A stretch of 64,000 bases of DNA, from contig CAZJDX010000004.1 in the NCBI GenBank assembly GCA_964544885.1, forward strand, positions 112,312-176,311, given 5' to 3'. This stretch comes from QQVM01 sp964544885 (GTDB taxonomy: Bacteria > Bacteroidota > Bacteroidia > AKYH767-A > 2013-40CM-41-45). Shown here piece by piece: positions 45,619 through 54,807 of the stretch; positions within the stretch are counted from its first letter, which is position 1; each line of letters opens with the position of its first letter. The translations under genes were made by a program, and so were the position numbers. The notes below the pieces were generated by a model. The model was not told the DNA's origin, did no database searches, and saw only the letters and a list, made by a program, of their open reading frames with translations.

Positions 45619-47305
45619 ATTCCCTGATTAATTTATGTATAGCTCTGTTGTTTTTTGAGTCAACAACAACAAAGTAGATCCCGGATGCAATTTCATTTGC
45701 GTCAACTTTCAGTATTTCAAATGGTGAATTGTGATAATCGGATCTGATCAATCGTCCATCAATTGAATAAATAGATACCTTGGTTCCTGATACAGGTTTA
45801 GTCAGAAACTTTATGAAGAAAAAATCGTTTGCCGGATTTGGGAAAAGAGAAATTTTCATTGATTTGTTCAGTTCATCTATATTGATTGTAGAATCATTTT
45901 CAAAATAACTTATAAAGCTTACTTGTTTTTTTCCAAAGCGAATTGGGCTTATGTGAACATAAATACTGTCCACTTCCCCGCTATTTTCCAATACATGACT
46001 ATCGAAGGTTATAGTGTCCGATTCAAACATACCTCCATAATAGAAATTTTCATTTGATGCGGCCATAACAATAGTTGCCTCGTCAAGTAAGTGTCCTCCG
46101 AAAAAATTTCCCCATAACTCATCTCCTGTTGGTCCATACTTAAGAACAAATGCCTGGGGGTAATAATAACTTATGTAGTATTCATTCAGGAGTGTTGTGT
46201 TGGCAAAATGAAGTGTATCGCTGAAAGAAAATCCTGCAACATAAGAATTGCCAAATGCATCAACTGTGATAGCTCTGGCAAGATCATAGTTTTCATCGTA
46301 TATGGAACTCGAGACTCCTCCGTTTTCCTTTTGCCAGATTTTATTTAAAGCACTGTCAAGCTTGGTTACATATATTTTAGAAGATTGAAGTGGCCAGCCC
46401 CAGCCCATCCTCCATGTCATTTTTTCACCGCAGGTAAATAGTTCATTGTTGAGAGATGTTATATCGTTTACCTGGGTAAGACTGGTGTCAGCGATACCCG
46501 ACATGTAGAGACCGGCTGAATTGTATTTTACAATAAAGCCACTTTGTGTTCCATATCCAATAGTGTGTGTATTGCTGAATGTAGCGTAACCATAAAAGGA
46601 TCCGGAGAGATAAACATTTTGGTTGTCATCCAAAGTTAATGATGTGGAAGTCATGGAATTGAAACCGACACTATCCGTGGTTCCGGATACTTCCCACAAG
46701 AGATTATTGTTGTTGTCATACTTTTTTACAAAAACATTGTAAATTGGATGTAGAGAAGAGTGACCGCTTACATAAACATTTCCTGAGCTATCCACACCTA
46801 ACCCGGAAATTACGTCAGCCAGATTTGTTCCAATATTTCGTGCCCATTCAACAGTATTGTTAGAATTGAATTTAACAAGAAAACCATCTGATTCACCTGA
46901 GTTAATTAATACAGAACTACCGATGGTCAGTGATAAGCTATAATAGGTTCCGGCAACATAAATGTTACCCATACTGTCGGATACGATATTCGAAATGTTA
47001 TCCGATTCAAGACCGCCGATTTTATTTGCCCATAAATAATTCCCGTTCTTGTCCATGACAACGAAGAAGGCATCTTCCTGACCTGAATTGGTAAGTGTAT
47101 GCGAGTTAAATGTTAGGGTTGGAGAGGTGAATGAGCCGGCTATAATTATATTGTCACCGCTATATTTACAAATGGCATTCAGTTTTGTATTGCTGTTTAT
47201 AAGTCCAATCTGATTTGCCCACTGGCAATTTTGTGCTTTTGTGTGCATATTGATTGAGAAGCAAAGACACAGGAAAAGCAGTCTTAGGTAATGTTTTATT
47301 TCCAT
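45617..47305 (-). CDS. T9SS-sorted beta-propeller (SBBP-like repeat) protein
   Basis: A 562-residue exported protein (signal MEIKHYLRLLFLCLCFSINM). The body has at least six repeats of about 60-75 residues with the SBBP/beta-propeller pattern: NYLWANKIGGLESDNIS, SMGNIYVAGTYYSLSL, GFLVKFNSNNTVEWARN, DSSGNVYVSGHS. It ends with a T9SS type A sorting domain (ISLFPNPANDFFFIKF...IASGIYFVVVDS). Probably a binding or structural surface protein. A minus-strand TATATTTG lies 19 bases upstream. Its TGA once overlapped the ATG of the next gene; a MITE-like element now separates them. Confidence 0.88.
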   Translation of the reverse strand: MEIKHYLRLLFLCLCFSINMHTKAQNCQWANQIGLINSNTKLNAICKYSGDNIIIAGSFTSPTLTFNSHTLTNSGQEDAFFVVMDKNGNYLWANKIGGLESDNISNIVSDSMGNIYVAGTYYSLSLTIGSSVLINSGESDGFLVKFNSNNTVEWARNIGTNLADVISGLGVDSSGNVYVSGHSSLHPIYNVFVKKYDNNNNLLWEVSGTTDSVGFNSMTSTSLTLDDNQNVYLSGSFYGYATFSNTHTIGYGTQSGFIVKYNSAGLYMSGIADTSLTQVNDITSLNNELFTCGEKMTWRMGWGWPLQSSKIYVTKLDSALNKIWQKENGGVSSSIYDENYDLARAITVDAFGNSYVAGFSFSDTLHFANTTLLNEYYISYYYPQAFVLKYGPTGDELWGNFFGGHLLDEATIVMAASNENFYYGGMFESDTITFDSHVLENSGEVDSIYVHISPIRFGKKQVSFISYFENDSTINIDELNKSMKISLFPNPANDFFFIKFLTKPVSGTKVSIYSIDGRLIRSDYHNSPFEILKVDANEIASGIYFVVVDSKNNRAIHKLIRE

Positions 47306-47323
47306 TCTATCTTAATATTTAAG

Positions 47324-47331
47324 CAAATATA
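47324..47331 (-). promoter_or_regulatory. Candidate -7 element for the beta-propeller gene
   Basis: Minus-strand TATATTTG is an exact TAnnTTTG, 19 bases before the start codon. No TTG at the usual spacing was found. Before the element inserted, this promoter would have served both T9SS genes. Confidence 0.45.
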
Positions 47332-47479
47332 AGACCTGTCCAATGAAATATGAAGGCCGGATTGTCAGTAAAGAGTAAGTATTCATTATGGTTGATACGA
47401 ACCGCAAAGCCGGATTATTAATTCAACAGACGTTCTTGAACTGGCTATCTGCATAGTTCTTCTTTACCTGTGCAACTGA

Positions 47480-48094
47480 TTAAAATGACTTCTTCACTTT
47501 CGCGAAAGCTTCCTGAAGCGAGTGTACTTCCAGTTTTTTGTATATGTTCTTGATGTGAAAACGAACGGTATCGTGAGAAATATTCATCTGGTCGGCAGTC
47601 ATCTTATAACTGTTACCGAGACTCATAAATTGCAATACTTCCTGTTCGCGTTCTGTCAGAACAGAGTTAATAAAGTTGTTGAATGACCTGACTACCATTC
47701 GGGCAATCCGTGGACTCATGGGAGCTCCTCCCATTCTGACTTCTCTCACCGCATCCAGAATCTCATCTGGTGAGGCATTCTTGGTAATATAACCACAGGC
47801 GCCGGCGCAGAGTGAGTCAAATACGGTTTTATCTTCCGCAAAAACAGTGAGCATGATCACATCGAGTGAGGGTAAAATGCCTTTCAGCTTGCGTACACAT
47901 TCGATCCCTGAGATTCCGGGTAGTTTAATATCCATCAGTACTACCTGAGGATCAAGTTCAGGAATTTTCTGCAAGGCCTCTTCCGCATTGGAGAATGCTC
48001 CCACACAACTGAATTCTGCCGGATGTTCTTTAATGGCGATCTGCAAGCCTTCACGCAGATCATTATTGTCATCGACCAGTGCGATTGTGATCAT
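47480..48094 (-). CDS. NarL/FixJ-family response regulator
   Basis: A 204-residue regulator. Receiver: acidic pair in ALVDDNNDLREGL, phospho-acceptor in VVLMDIKLPGISG, conserved lysine in YITKNASPDE. The C-terminal LuxR HTH is LTEREQEVLQFMSLGNSYKM...ISHDTVRFHIKNIYKKLEVH. It lies one base after the propeller kinase gene, so the two are translationally coupled partners. Its C-terminus matches the relic at 40655-40745, showing a second copy once existed about 7 kb away. Confidence 0.95.
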   Translation of the reverse strand: MITIALVDDNNDLREGLQIAIKEHPAEFSCVGAFSNAEEALQKIPELDPQVVLMDIKLPGISGIECVRKLKGILPSLDVIMLTVFAEDKTVFDSLCAGACGYITKNASPDEILDAVREVRMGGAPMSPRIARMVVRSFNNFINSVLTEREQEVLQFMSLGNSYKMTADQMNISHDTVRFHIKNIYKKLEVHSLQEAFAKVKKSF

Positions 48095-48095
48095 A

Positions 48096-51000
48096 TCAGG
48101 ATAGATTTTTTAAAGGAATTTCAAGTTCCAGAACAGTGCCATTCATGCCGGAATCAAGTTTTATTTTTGCTCCAATTACATCACTCCGCTTTTTAACATT
48201 GTTCAGACCATTGCCCGACTTATTCCAATCCGCCTGAAATCCTTTTCCATTGTCTTCAAGCTTAATGGTGATATGATTGTTTTCTCTGAACAGGTTTAGT
48301 TTTACCCGGTCGCTTTCGGAATGCCTGAAACTGTTATGCATCGCCTCCTTAAAGATAAGGAGTACATGCCTCTTTTGAGAAAGGGGTATACTGATACCGT
48401 TGAATTCACCGTTGAGTTCTTCCGCCTGGAAACTGACTCCGGTCTGATCGAAAAGCGACTCGCCGAATTCTTTCATCTGCCTGTACAGGTCTTTCACCGA
48501 ATCTTTTCCGGGATCCATGGCCCAAACCATATCTCGCATGGTATGATAAAGGCTGCCGGCTGTGTCAATGATCTTTTCCAGGTGTTCACGCAGCTCCTTT
48601 TGCTCAGGACCAATCTTTTTCTTCAGAATTTCTCCGAACCATGAAATGGTTGTCAGTTTGTGTCCCAGTTCATCATGAAAATCGGCAGCTGTTTCCTTGC
48701 GGATTGCTTCGATTTCTTCAACCTGTTTCAGCCGTAACTTAAGCAGATAAGCATGAAGTAACCAGGCGACGAGACCAATAAAAAGCGCAAGGAAAAGATA
48801 AAACCAGGCGGTTTTCCAGAATGGAGGCTGGATGATGATGGCCAGACGGTCTGCCTGTTCATTGAACACTCCATCCTGGTTGGAACCTTTCACTTCGAAT
48901 ATATATTCACCGGGAGGCAGCTGGGAATAGTTTATCTGATTGCCCGTACTGCTCTCGTTCCATTCTTTGTCAAATCCCTCAAGTCTGTATTGAAATTTGT
49001 TCTTGACCGGATTGGTATACTGCAAGGCAATGAACCTGATCGAAAAATTATTCTGATCATGTTTCAGGCTGATCTTCTTTTCATCCGCAAAGGAAAGCAG
49101 ATTCTTTTGTTCGCCCGGCATTGAAAAGGAGGTGATATATACCCTGGGAACAACGCTGTCAATTCTGATCTCAGCCGGATAGAATGAAGTATAACCGGCA
49201 ATGCCACCAAAAAGAAATTCATTATCGGCTGCCCTGAAGAAAGCGCCACCGTTGAACTCATTGCTTTGCAGCCCGTCATGAATATCAAAATTCCGGAAGC
49301 TCAGATTTTCCGGATCGAAATTGGTCAGACCACCGTTCGTACTCATCCAAAGCGTGCCATCATCAGGATTTTCAAGTACACCATAAACGGCATTATTTTT
49401 TAGTCCGTCCCTGGTGGAGAAATTTCTGAAAGTTGTTTTCTGATCCTTGTAGTTTGCGCGGATAAAACCATTGGGAGTGCAAATCCAGATATTTCCTTTC
49501 TTGTCTTCCAGCAGATCGTTGACCGTATGCGAACGAAGGCTGTTGGTATCTAGCGGATCATGTTTATAAATAAGGGGCCTGGAAAAATCATAAGTGCTGT
49601 CAACGGGATTGTTGGGAAACATAAATAAGCCCATGCTGCTTCCCAGCCAGATATTCTGATCCCTGTCAATAATGCTGCACATGTAATTGAACCCAAAAGG
49701 TAGCCTGCGGCCTTCGCTGAAAGCGTTTACAATTTCTCTTGACTTCTGTGACTTCAGCGAAAAATGATACAATCGGCCGGGAAGCACGATCAGCATATCT
49801 CCGTTTTTATCATAGCTGATATCCCTTACGGATACATCAGGGAAATCAGGATTTACCGTAATCCTTTCAAATTGAGGAGTACCGGAATTTCTGTCGTTTA
49901 CTTTATAGAGTCCTTTCTGGGTCCCGGCCCATAACTGATTGTTGCGGTCGAGTGAAAGGTGCATGATATAATTGCTTGCCAGTTCATTTTTCTTTCCCTC
50001 GCAGCAACGGTACAAGTCGTAGTCGTCTTTCGTTTTATCAAAACGTATCAGTCCTTCTGTTGTTCCGATCCAGTAATTATTCTCCTTGTCTTTCAGTATG
50101 CTGAAGACAAATGCCGATGACATGACATTGTCAAGGTGGTTGGTATAAAAATTTTTATTTTTTACAGACACCAGTTTTATAAGTCCCTGCGCATGTGAGC
50201 CCACCCATATGATCCCTTTGCTGATATTGTCTTCCCGCACACACATCACGCCGCCGGTTTCCTCATTTTTTTTCCCGGTACTGAATAACTCCGGTGTTGG
50301 CGCTGCCTTGAATACGTTCTTTACTTTATTTGCGCTGATGGTATATAATCCCTGCCCGCCGGCGATCCAGAGCGTACCGTCTGAACTGAAAGTGAAATCA
50401 TAAAACTCTTTCATCCCGTCAGCGGGACCTTTTTCAGGAACAGGAATTTTAACAATGCTGTTATCCTTGCCGTTGATTACACATATTCCCTTGTAAGTAC
50501 CAACCCAGTAATTTCCATAAGGATCATGCTGAAAAGCCAGGACCTGATCAGTATAGAGTCCATGTTCGCGGGTGAAAATGTTACCGCCTTCCGGAAGGAA
50601 TTTATCATTCCCCCTGAAAGACAGCTTCAGTAATCCTCTGGAAGTTCCAATCCATAGATCTCCTTCTTTGCTTTCATATATCGTTGTGATGGCAAGAAGG
50701 GTGGCGGTGCTGGTATCGCGGAATACAGTCTCAAATTCAATGAGGGGGTCTGAATTGCCGGATTCAGTTACAATAATCCGTTGTAATCCGTTTCCGGTTC
50801 CAAGCCAGATCGTGCCACCTGGCCCTTCATAGATTACATGGATTGTATTGTTGAGAATGCCTGACTTGTTTTTGGGATCATGTTTGAAAGTCCTGAAATT
50901 ATCATGGTCAGGCCGGTACAAATTCAATCCGTAATTGTCGGTACCAATCCAGAACCTGCCCCTGGAATCGTGCAGTGTTGATCTGACATTCCCCGAAGAG

Positions 51001-51290
51001 AGTGAAGTGGTATCAAAAGGTTTATGATAATATGTCTGGAAACCAAGTCCGTCGTACCTGTTCAATCCGTCCTGCGTCCCTGCCCAGATAAAGCCCTGCG
51101 GATCCTGAGAAAGCGACTGGACCATGCTTTGGGAAAGCCCTTCCGCCAGGGAGATTTTCACCATCTTATAGGGCTGCGAAAAGGCGAAGCCAAAGAAAAA
51201 GACGGCCAAAACAGAAAGGAAACAAGGCAAATTTTGTCTTCCTGCCTTAGTCTTTGCTGACGAAGTTCGCCATTTCCTGCAGGATCTCAT
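48096..51290 (-). CDS. Propeller-type (Y_Y_Y) sensor histidine kinase
   Basis: A 1064-residue sensor. After an N-terminal hydrophobic segment (LPCFLSVLAVFFFGFAFS) come two seven-bladed propellers built of short regulator-propeller repeats (GLSQSMVQSLSQDPQGFIWA, GTQDGLNRYDGL; residues about 45-730). A Y_Y_Y Ig-like domain (about 740-825, FQYRLEGFDKEWNESS) and one membrane helix (AWFYLFLALFIGLVAWLLHA) follow. Then a HisKA_3 dimerisation domain with the histidine in ADFHDELGHKLTTIS and an HATPase (DNGKGF, GNGLNNVKKRSDVIG). Unlike many Bacteroidota hybrid two-component systems it has no fused regulator; the NarL regulator follows separately. Ligand unknown. The annotated start leaves 20 polar residues before the signal, so a later start is possible. 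Confidence 0.93.
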   Translation of the reverse strand: MRSCRKWRTSSAKTKAGRQNLPCFLSVLAVFFFGFAFSQPYKMVKISLAEGLSQSMVQSLSQDPQGFIWAGTQDGLNRYDGLGFQTYYHKPFDTTSLSSGNVRSTLHDSRGRFWIGTDNYGLNLYRPDHDNFRTFKHDPKNKSGILNNTIHVIYEGPGGTIWLGTGNGLQRIIVTESGNSDPLIEFETVFRDTSTATLLAITTIYESKEGDLWIGTSRGLLKLSFRGNDKFLPEGGNIFTREHGLYTDQVLAFQHDPYGNYWVGTYKGICVINGKDNSIVKIPVPEKGPADGMKEFYDFTFSSDGTLWIAGGQGLYTISANKVKNVFKAAPTPELFSTGKKNEETGGVMCVREDNISKGIIWVGSHAQGLIKLVSVKNKNFYTNHLDNVMSSAFVFSILKDKENNYWIGTTEGLIRFDKTKDDYDLYRCCEGKKNELASNYIMHLSLDRNNQLWAGTQKGLYKVNDRNSGTPQFERITVNPDFPDVSVRDISYDKNGDMLIVLPGRLYHFSLKSQKSREIVNAFSEGRRLPFGFNYMCSIIDRDQNIWLGSSMGLFMFPNNPVDSTYDFSRPLIYKHDPLDTNSLRSHTVNDLLEDKKGNIWICTPNGFIRANYKDQKTTFRNFSTRDGLKNNAVYGVLENPDDGTLWMSTNGGLTNFDPENLSFRNFDIHDGLQSNEFNGGAFFRAADNEFLFGGIAGYTSFYPAEIRIDSVVPRVYITSFSMPGEQKNLLSFADEKKISLKHDQNNFSIRFIALQYTNPVKNKFQYRLEGFDKEWNESSTGNQINYSQLPPGEYIFEVKGSNQDGVFNEQADRLAIIIQPPFWKTAWFYLFLALFIGLVAWLLHAYLLKLRLKQVEEIEAIRKETAADFHDELGHKLTTISWFGEILKKKIGPEQKELREHLEKIIDTAGSLYHTMRDMVWAMDPGKDSVKDLYRQMKEFGESLFDQTGVSFQAEELNGEFNGISIPLSQKRHVLLIFKEAMHNSFRHSESDRVKLNLFRENNHITIKLEDNGKGFQADWNKSGNGLNNVKKRSDVIGAKIKLDSGMNGTVLELEIPLKNLS

Positions 51291-51630
51291 GTTTCAATAC
51301 TTTTAGCAAATTTAAGATAATCCTTCCTCTGAAATCAGGTTTTATTGGCTTTGCTTCAGGCTGGATTCCTACATAATCATGTAGGAGGGACGGCAGCCCT
51401 GTTTGATTTGTACACCTGGGTCTGCAATTCCTGATTTTCAAAGAATCTAAACGAAACCCGGAACGGAAATTTCAAAGGGTATTACAGACTCAGGCCTGAT
51501 AAAACTGTTTAAAACAAAGGCCCGCCGGGTCATTTGACCCAAAGCGGTTAAAATCGCAAGGTTTTTCGAGGTTTTTATGATGGATATTTCTAAAAAAATT
51601 GCGAAATTGCATACTCAAATCAATACCAAC

Positions 51631-52062
51631 ATGAAAAAGACTTATATCTCAGTATTGGCAGCACTGCTCATTATGTTTGTTTGCCACGGCCCTGCTGTTG
51701 CCCAAGGCCAGACATCAGCAGGCACAGAAGCTGCTACCTGGACAGAAATGGAATCATTCAAGGCACTGTTGAACGAAACCTTCGCTGCAGCACAGGATGG
51801 TAATTTTGTTCCTGTCAAGAAAGGCGCGGAAGACCTGACAAGACTTTCCATCCTTATGGCAAAATCAGAACTGCCAGAGGCGAATGATAATACCGAGTTC
51901 CGGACACTCATTGGTAATTTCACTGATCAGTGCGAACAATTTCAGGGGCTTGTACTCACAAGTAAATCTGAGCCGGAGATCATGGAAAACTTCACTAAAT
52001 TGAACAGTAATTTTGAAGAGATCCTAAGACTAAGGCAAGAGCAGCTTGCACCGAAAGAGTAA
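51631..52062 (+). CDS. Small secreted helical protein, unknown function
   Basis: A 143-residue protein. The ATG at 51631 is chosen because it gives a signal peptide ending in GPAVAQ. The mature part is predicted mostly helical (ESFKALLNETFAAAQDGNF, FTKLNSNFEEILRLRQE), resembling small periplasmic helical-bundle proteins, but no cysteine or haem-binding CXXCH motif is present. It is divergent from the propeller kinase and is followed by its own terminator, so monocistronic. Unknown role; its position at the head of the stress cluster hints at an envelope function. Confidence 0.75.
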   Translation: MKKTYISVLAALLIMFVCHGPAVAQGQTSAGTEAATWTEMESFKALLNETFAAAQDGNFVPVKKGAEDLTRLSILMAKSELPEANDNTEFRTLIGNFTDQCEQFQGLVLTSKSEPEIMENFTKLNSNFEEILRLRQEQLAPKE

Positions 52063-52085
52063 ACGGGTCATTGTAAAGTAATCTG

Positions 52086-52115
52086 AAAGCAGGAATTCTT
52101 TTTCCTGCTTTTTTT
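52086..52115 (+). terminator. Rho-independent terminator after the small secreted protein
   Basis: AAAGCAGGAA (52086-52095) pairs exactly with TTCCTGCTTT (52102-52111) around a 6-base loop, followed by a T-rich tract. Confidence 0.9.
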
Positions 52116-52245
52116 ATTTTATTTCTTAATTTAAAGGGCACGGAATCATTTCATATAGTTGATCATTGAACATGGTTTCTTGAGTTCTATGGGCATCATG
52201 AAAGCCTGGATCGTGAATTGTCGGCTGCTACTATGTTGCTGCTTG

Positions 52246-52259
52246 CTGATAATTATCAG
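52246..52259. promoter_or_regulatory. FNR-type palindrome upstream of the baeRF3-like gene
   Basis: CTGATAATTATCAG is a perfect 14-bp palindrome whose core TGAT-N4-ATCA equals the FNR-family consensus core. It is centred about 55 bases before the -7 element at 52304. Assignment to a Crp/Fnr regulator is inference. Confidence 0.45.
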
Positions 52260-52303
52260 TAAAACCCTTGATAGGGGTCATGAACCGGGAGTCATAACCG
52301 GAG

Positions 52304-52311
52304 TATTTTTG
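52304..52311 (+). promoter_or_regulatory. Candidate -7 element for the baeRF3-like gene
   Basis: TATTTTTG matches TAnnTTTG, 42 bases before the ATG. No clear TTG lies at the expected distance, consistent with activator dependence. Confidence 0.4.
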
Positions 52312-52353
52312 TTTCGTTATTGTAATTGACCATTTTGTAAAAACCAACGAACC

Positions 52354-53445
52354 ATGTCTTCAAGTCAACAAACAAGGAGCCTTGTAGGGGTAAAAGAGTT
52401 TCCAGCCATTTCGATCATCCTGCCTGTACATGTTCCGGAATCGGGATTCAGCCATTTCAGGGAACGGCTTGCGCAGGCGGCAAGAAAGGTGGAAAACAGA
52501 CTTTCGGAAAAATACAGTAAGCAAAAGACATCTACGCTGATCAACCGCCTGCATCATGTCATCAATGGCATCGACATGACCTCAACCAACCAGGGAATTG
52601 CCATCTTTGTTTCCGATAGAGTGGAGAAAGTGTTTCACTTGCCTTTCCGGGCGGAGGAGAAACTTATCATAGATGATTCTTTTGAAGTACGCGATTTGAT
52701 ATACGCTGCCCTTCTAAACCGCAGTTACCTGCTTGTTGTGGTTTCAAAAAATGAAGTGAAGACCTTTATGGGTTATGGTTCTTCGCTGGTTCATTTCTCA
52801 ATGGATGGAATGCCGGAAAATCTCCATGACATAAAAACAGAACATAGTTTTCCGGGTTGGGATTACCTTGACACCAAAGCATATGATGAAGGAAACGTCA
52901 ATCGTTTCATACATTATATCGATTCGGTAATTCAAAAGGAAATGAAAGGTCCTGAGGTGCCGGTGATTTTGATGGGCGACAGTAAAGTGTTGGGCCATTT
53001 TAAAAAAACGGCAAAAGTTTCCGCTTCGGTCATCGATTATATTGAAGGGAATTTCGAACATGCTACTAAATCCAGGTTGCTGCAACGTATCGCGCCATCG
53101 CTTCAGAAATTAATGATGAAGGAAGAGGCATCTGCGCTGGAAGAGTTGGCGCTTGCTGTAAACAAGAACCAGGTATCGTCCGGAATTTCACAGGTGTGGA
53201 GAGCAGCTGCGGAAGCAAGAGGCAGGTTGCTGCTGGTGGAAAAAGAGTATCGTGAAATGGCCAGACTTGGGGAGGACGGTTATACACTGATAGTTGACAA
53301 GGACCCGTCGGTAGTGATTAACAGAATAGAGGATGCGGTGGATGATATCATCGAGATGGTATTGAATAATAAAGGAGATGTGGTTTTTGTGTCGGAAGGC
53401 GCCCTGAAGGAACATAGCCGGATTGCCATGATTAACAGGTATTGA
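52354..53445 (+). CDS. baeRF family 3-like protein (eRF1/Pelota-related)
   Basis: A 363-residue cytosolic protein that I assign to bacterial archaeo-eukaryotic release factor homologues, family 3. The clues are the N-terminal ISIILPVHVPESGFSHFRER segment, the central NQGIAIFVSDRVEKVFHLPF strand pair, VPVILMGDSKVLGHF, and the C-terminal GRLLLVEKEYREMA...VDDIIEMVLNNKGDVVFV. These give the three-part architecture of eRF1-like proteins, without the GGQ motif of true release factors. The biological role of baeRFs is not established; ribosome or nucleic-acid binding has been proposed. It heads a run of stress genes and has a possible FNR-type site upstream. Family-level identification is moderate. 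Confidence 0.68.
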   Translation: MSSSQQTRSLVGVKEFPAISIILPVHVPESGFSHFRERLAQAARKVENRLSEKYSKQKTSTLINRLHHVINGIDMTSTNQGIAIFVSDRVEKVFHLPFRAEEKLIIDDSFEVRDLIYAALLNRSYLLVVVSKNEVKTFMGYGSSLVHFSMDGMPENLHDIKTEHSFPGWDYLDTKAYDEGNVNRFIHYIDSVIQKEMKGPEVPVILMGDSKVLGHFKKTAKVSASVIDYIEGNFEHATKSRLLQRIAPSLQKLMMKEEASALEELALAVNKNQVSSGISQVWRAAAEARGRLLLVEKEYREMARLGEDGYTLIVDKDPSVVINRIEDAVDDIIEMVLNNKGDVVFVSEGALKEHSRIAMINRY

Positions 53446-53454
53446 CCGGTTATC

Positions 53455-53484
53455 TTGTTCTGTAAGATCAGATTTGTAATTTTA
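53455..53484 (+). promoter_or_regulatory. Candidate promoter for the first usp gene
   Basis: TTG (53455-53457), 19 bases, TAATTTTA (53477-53484), one mismatch from TAnnTTTG. An inverted repeat TTGAT-N6-ATCAA (53496-53511) lies just downstream, before the ATG at 53540. Confidence 0.5.
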
Positions 53485-53539
53485 TCGGGCAGGAATTGAT
53501 TTTCTCATCAACTCAATACTGAATAAATCTCTCTCAACC

Positions 53540-54373
53540 ATGAAAACATATTTACTCCCAACCGATTTTTCTGATAATGCCGCGCATGCGGTCCGCTACG
53601 CGCTTTCACTGAACAGGAAAATAAATGCCAGAGTGGTTTTATTCCATAGTTATGTTATTCCGGTTTACGGAACAGACATTCCTATTGTCGTTCCTCAGGA
53701 TTCAGAGTTGCGAAAAGCTTCTGAAGATGCTTTACATAAGCTACTTTCGCAGCTGAAACAGGAGTTTCCGGAAACAGAATTTTCCACTGATATTCAATCC
53801 GGTTATCCTGAAGAAGAAATTGTGGCCGCAGCTGCATCGCATAAAGCAGATATGATTATCATGGGTACGCAGGGTGCTTCCGGCTTAAGAGAAGCATTGG
53901 TAGGTACAATCACCGCTGAAGTAATGAAACACGCCCCCTGTCCTGTAATGGCAGTACCCGCTTCTGCCGCTTTTAAACCTTATAAGAAGATCGTCTTTGC
54001 GACCAACTACACCGAAGGCGATTTTCTCTATGTGGAGCAGGTACTTGAATTTGCCCGTCCTTTCGGGGCCGAACTCATCCTGCTGCATATTTCTTCCGGC
54101 GAATTTGAAAGGGCCATCGAGTATGATGCCATAGAAAGATTCAAAGAGAGAATAAAGGAAGACAGCCGCTATAAAAATGTGCAATTCAAATTACTGGAGA
54201 GCCGTGACGTGTACCAGGGCCTGAATCTGTACCTGGAAGAGATACAGGCTGATCTTGTAGCGATGACTATGAGAAAGAGATCATTTATTCAGAAAATATT
54301 TCAACGTTCAGTCACCCGGAAAATGGCTTACCACAGTCACATTCCTCTGATCGCTTTCAGGGCGGCCGGCTGA
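53540..54373 (+). CDS. Universal stress protein with two UspA domains
   Basis: A 277-residue tandem Usp. Domain 1 (1-150) starts MKTYLLPTDFSDNAAHAVRY and has the nucleotide-binding loop MGTQGASGLREALVGTITAE. Domain 2 (about 155-277) is diverged: it lacks the G-x2-G-x9-G(S/T) signature, having MTMRKRSFIQKIFQRSVTRK instead. Cytosolic. Usp proteins accumulate under starvation, hypoxia or envelope stress; the exact role is unknown. It is followed after 14 bases by a TerB-like gene and then a beta-lactamase-fold gene, probably one operon. A paralogue lies at 61308. Confidence 0.92.
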   Translation: MKTYLLPTDFSDNAAHAVRYALSLNRKINARVVLFHSYVIPVYGTDIPIVVPQDSELRKASEDALHKLLSQLKQEFPETEFSTDIQSGYPEEEIVAAAASHKADMIIMGTQGASGLREALVGTITAEVMKHAPCPVMAVPASAAFKPYKKIVFATNYTEGDFLYVEQVLEFARPFGAELILLHISSGEFERAIEYDAIERFKERIKEDSRYKNVQFKLLESRDVYQGLNLYLEEIQADLVAMTMRKRSFIQKIFQRSVTRKMAYHSHIPLIAFRAAG

Positions 54374-54387
54374 CAGGTGAAAAATAT

Positions 54388-54807
54388 ATGCCTATGATCA
54401 TACGGCAATTTTATGAGAAGCTTGGAGATTTCCTCTATGCCCTGTCAAAGTCAGATGGTATTCTTTACGGAAAAGAAGAGGATGTGATTATGCAGGAGAT
54501 CGTTTCCATACTGAAAGAGCATCCGGGATTCGAGAACCACCCTGAGATCAAAGATCTGTTACTTACCAAATTGTGTTTTTATAATTCAGGAAAGACGAAT
54601 AAGCCTGTAAACAAATGCCTTAGCGGATTTTTCGATTTCCTGGAAAAGAACAGAATGCATATAAGTCCGCTTTCACAGAGTATAGCGCTGAGACTGATCA
54701 GGAAGACCGGAAGCGCTTTTAAGGGCGTGAATAAGCGGGAAGGGATGTTGATCAGCAGAGTGGAAGATATCCTGTCGGATAATTCCACCTTAAAACAATC
54801 CGGATGA
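54388..54807 (+). CDS. TerB-like small helical protein
   Basis: A 139-residue all-helical cytosolic protein. The N-terminus FYEKLGDFLYALSKSDGILY followed by GKEEDVIMQEIV resembles TerB/tellurite-resistance-like domains (AAxADGxxxxxE pattern), but the similarity is limited. The middle and the C-terminal helix (NKREGMLISRVEDIL) show no catalytic motif. Start ATG 54388 or the next ATG at 54394. It overlaps the following gene by 4 bases (ATGA), indicating translational coupling. Function unknown. Confidence 0.6.
   Translation: MPMIIRQFYEKLGDFLYALSKSDGILYGKEEDVIMQEIVSILKEHPGFENHPEIKDLLLTKLCFYNSGKTNKPVNKCLSGFFDFLEKNRMHISPLSQSIALRLIRKTGSAFKGVNKREGMLISRVEDILSDNSTLKQSG

Larger units (their letters stand above)
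52063..52353. other. 291-bp regulatory gap
   Basis: Contains the terminator at 52086-52115, a 14-bp FNR-like palindrome at 52246-52259 and a TATTTTTG -7 element at 52304-52311. No convincing gene. Confidence 0.6.

Noticed and set aside
52189..52329. 46-codon frame with a hydrophobic cysteine-leucine stretch
   Set aside because: It overlaps the FNR-like palindrome and the -7 element of the next gene, so a regulatory reading is preferred.
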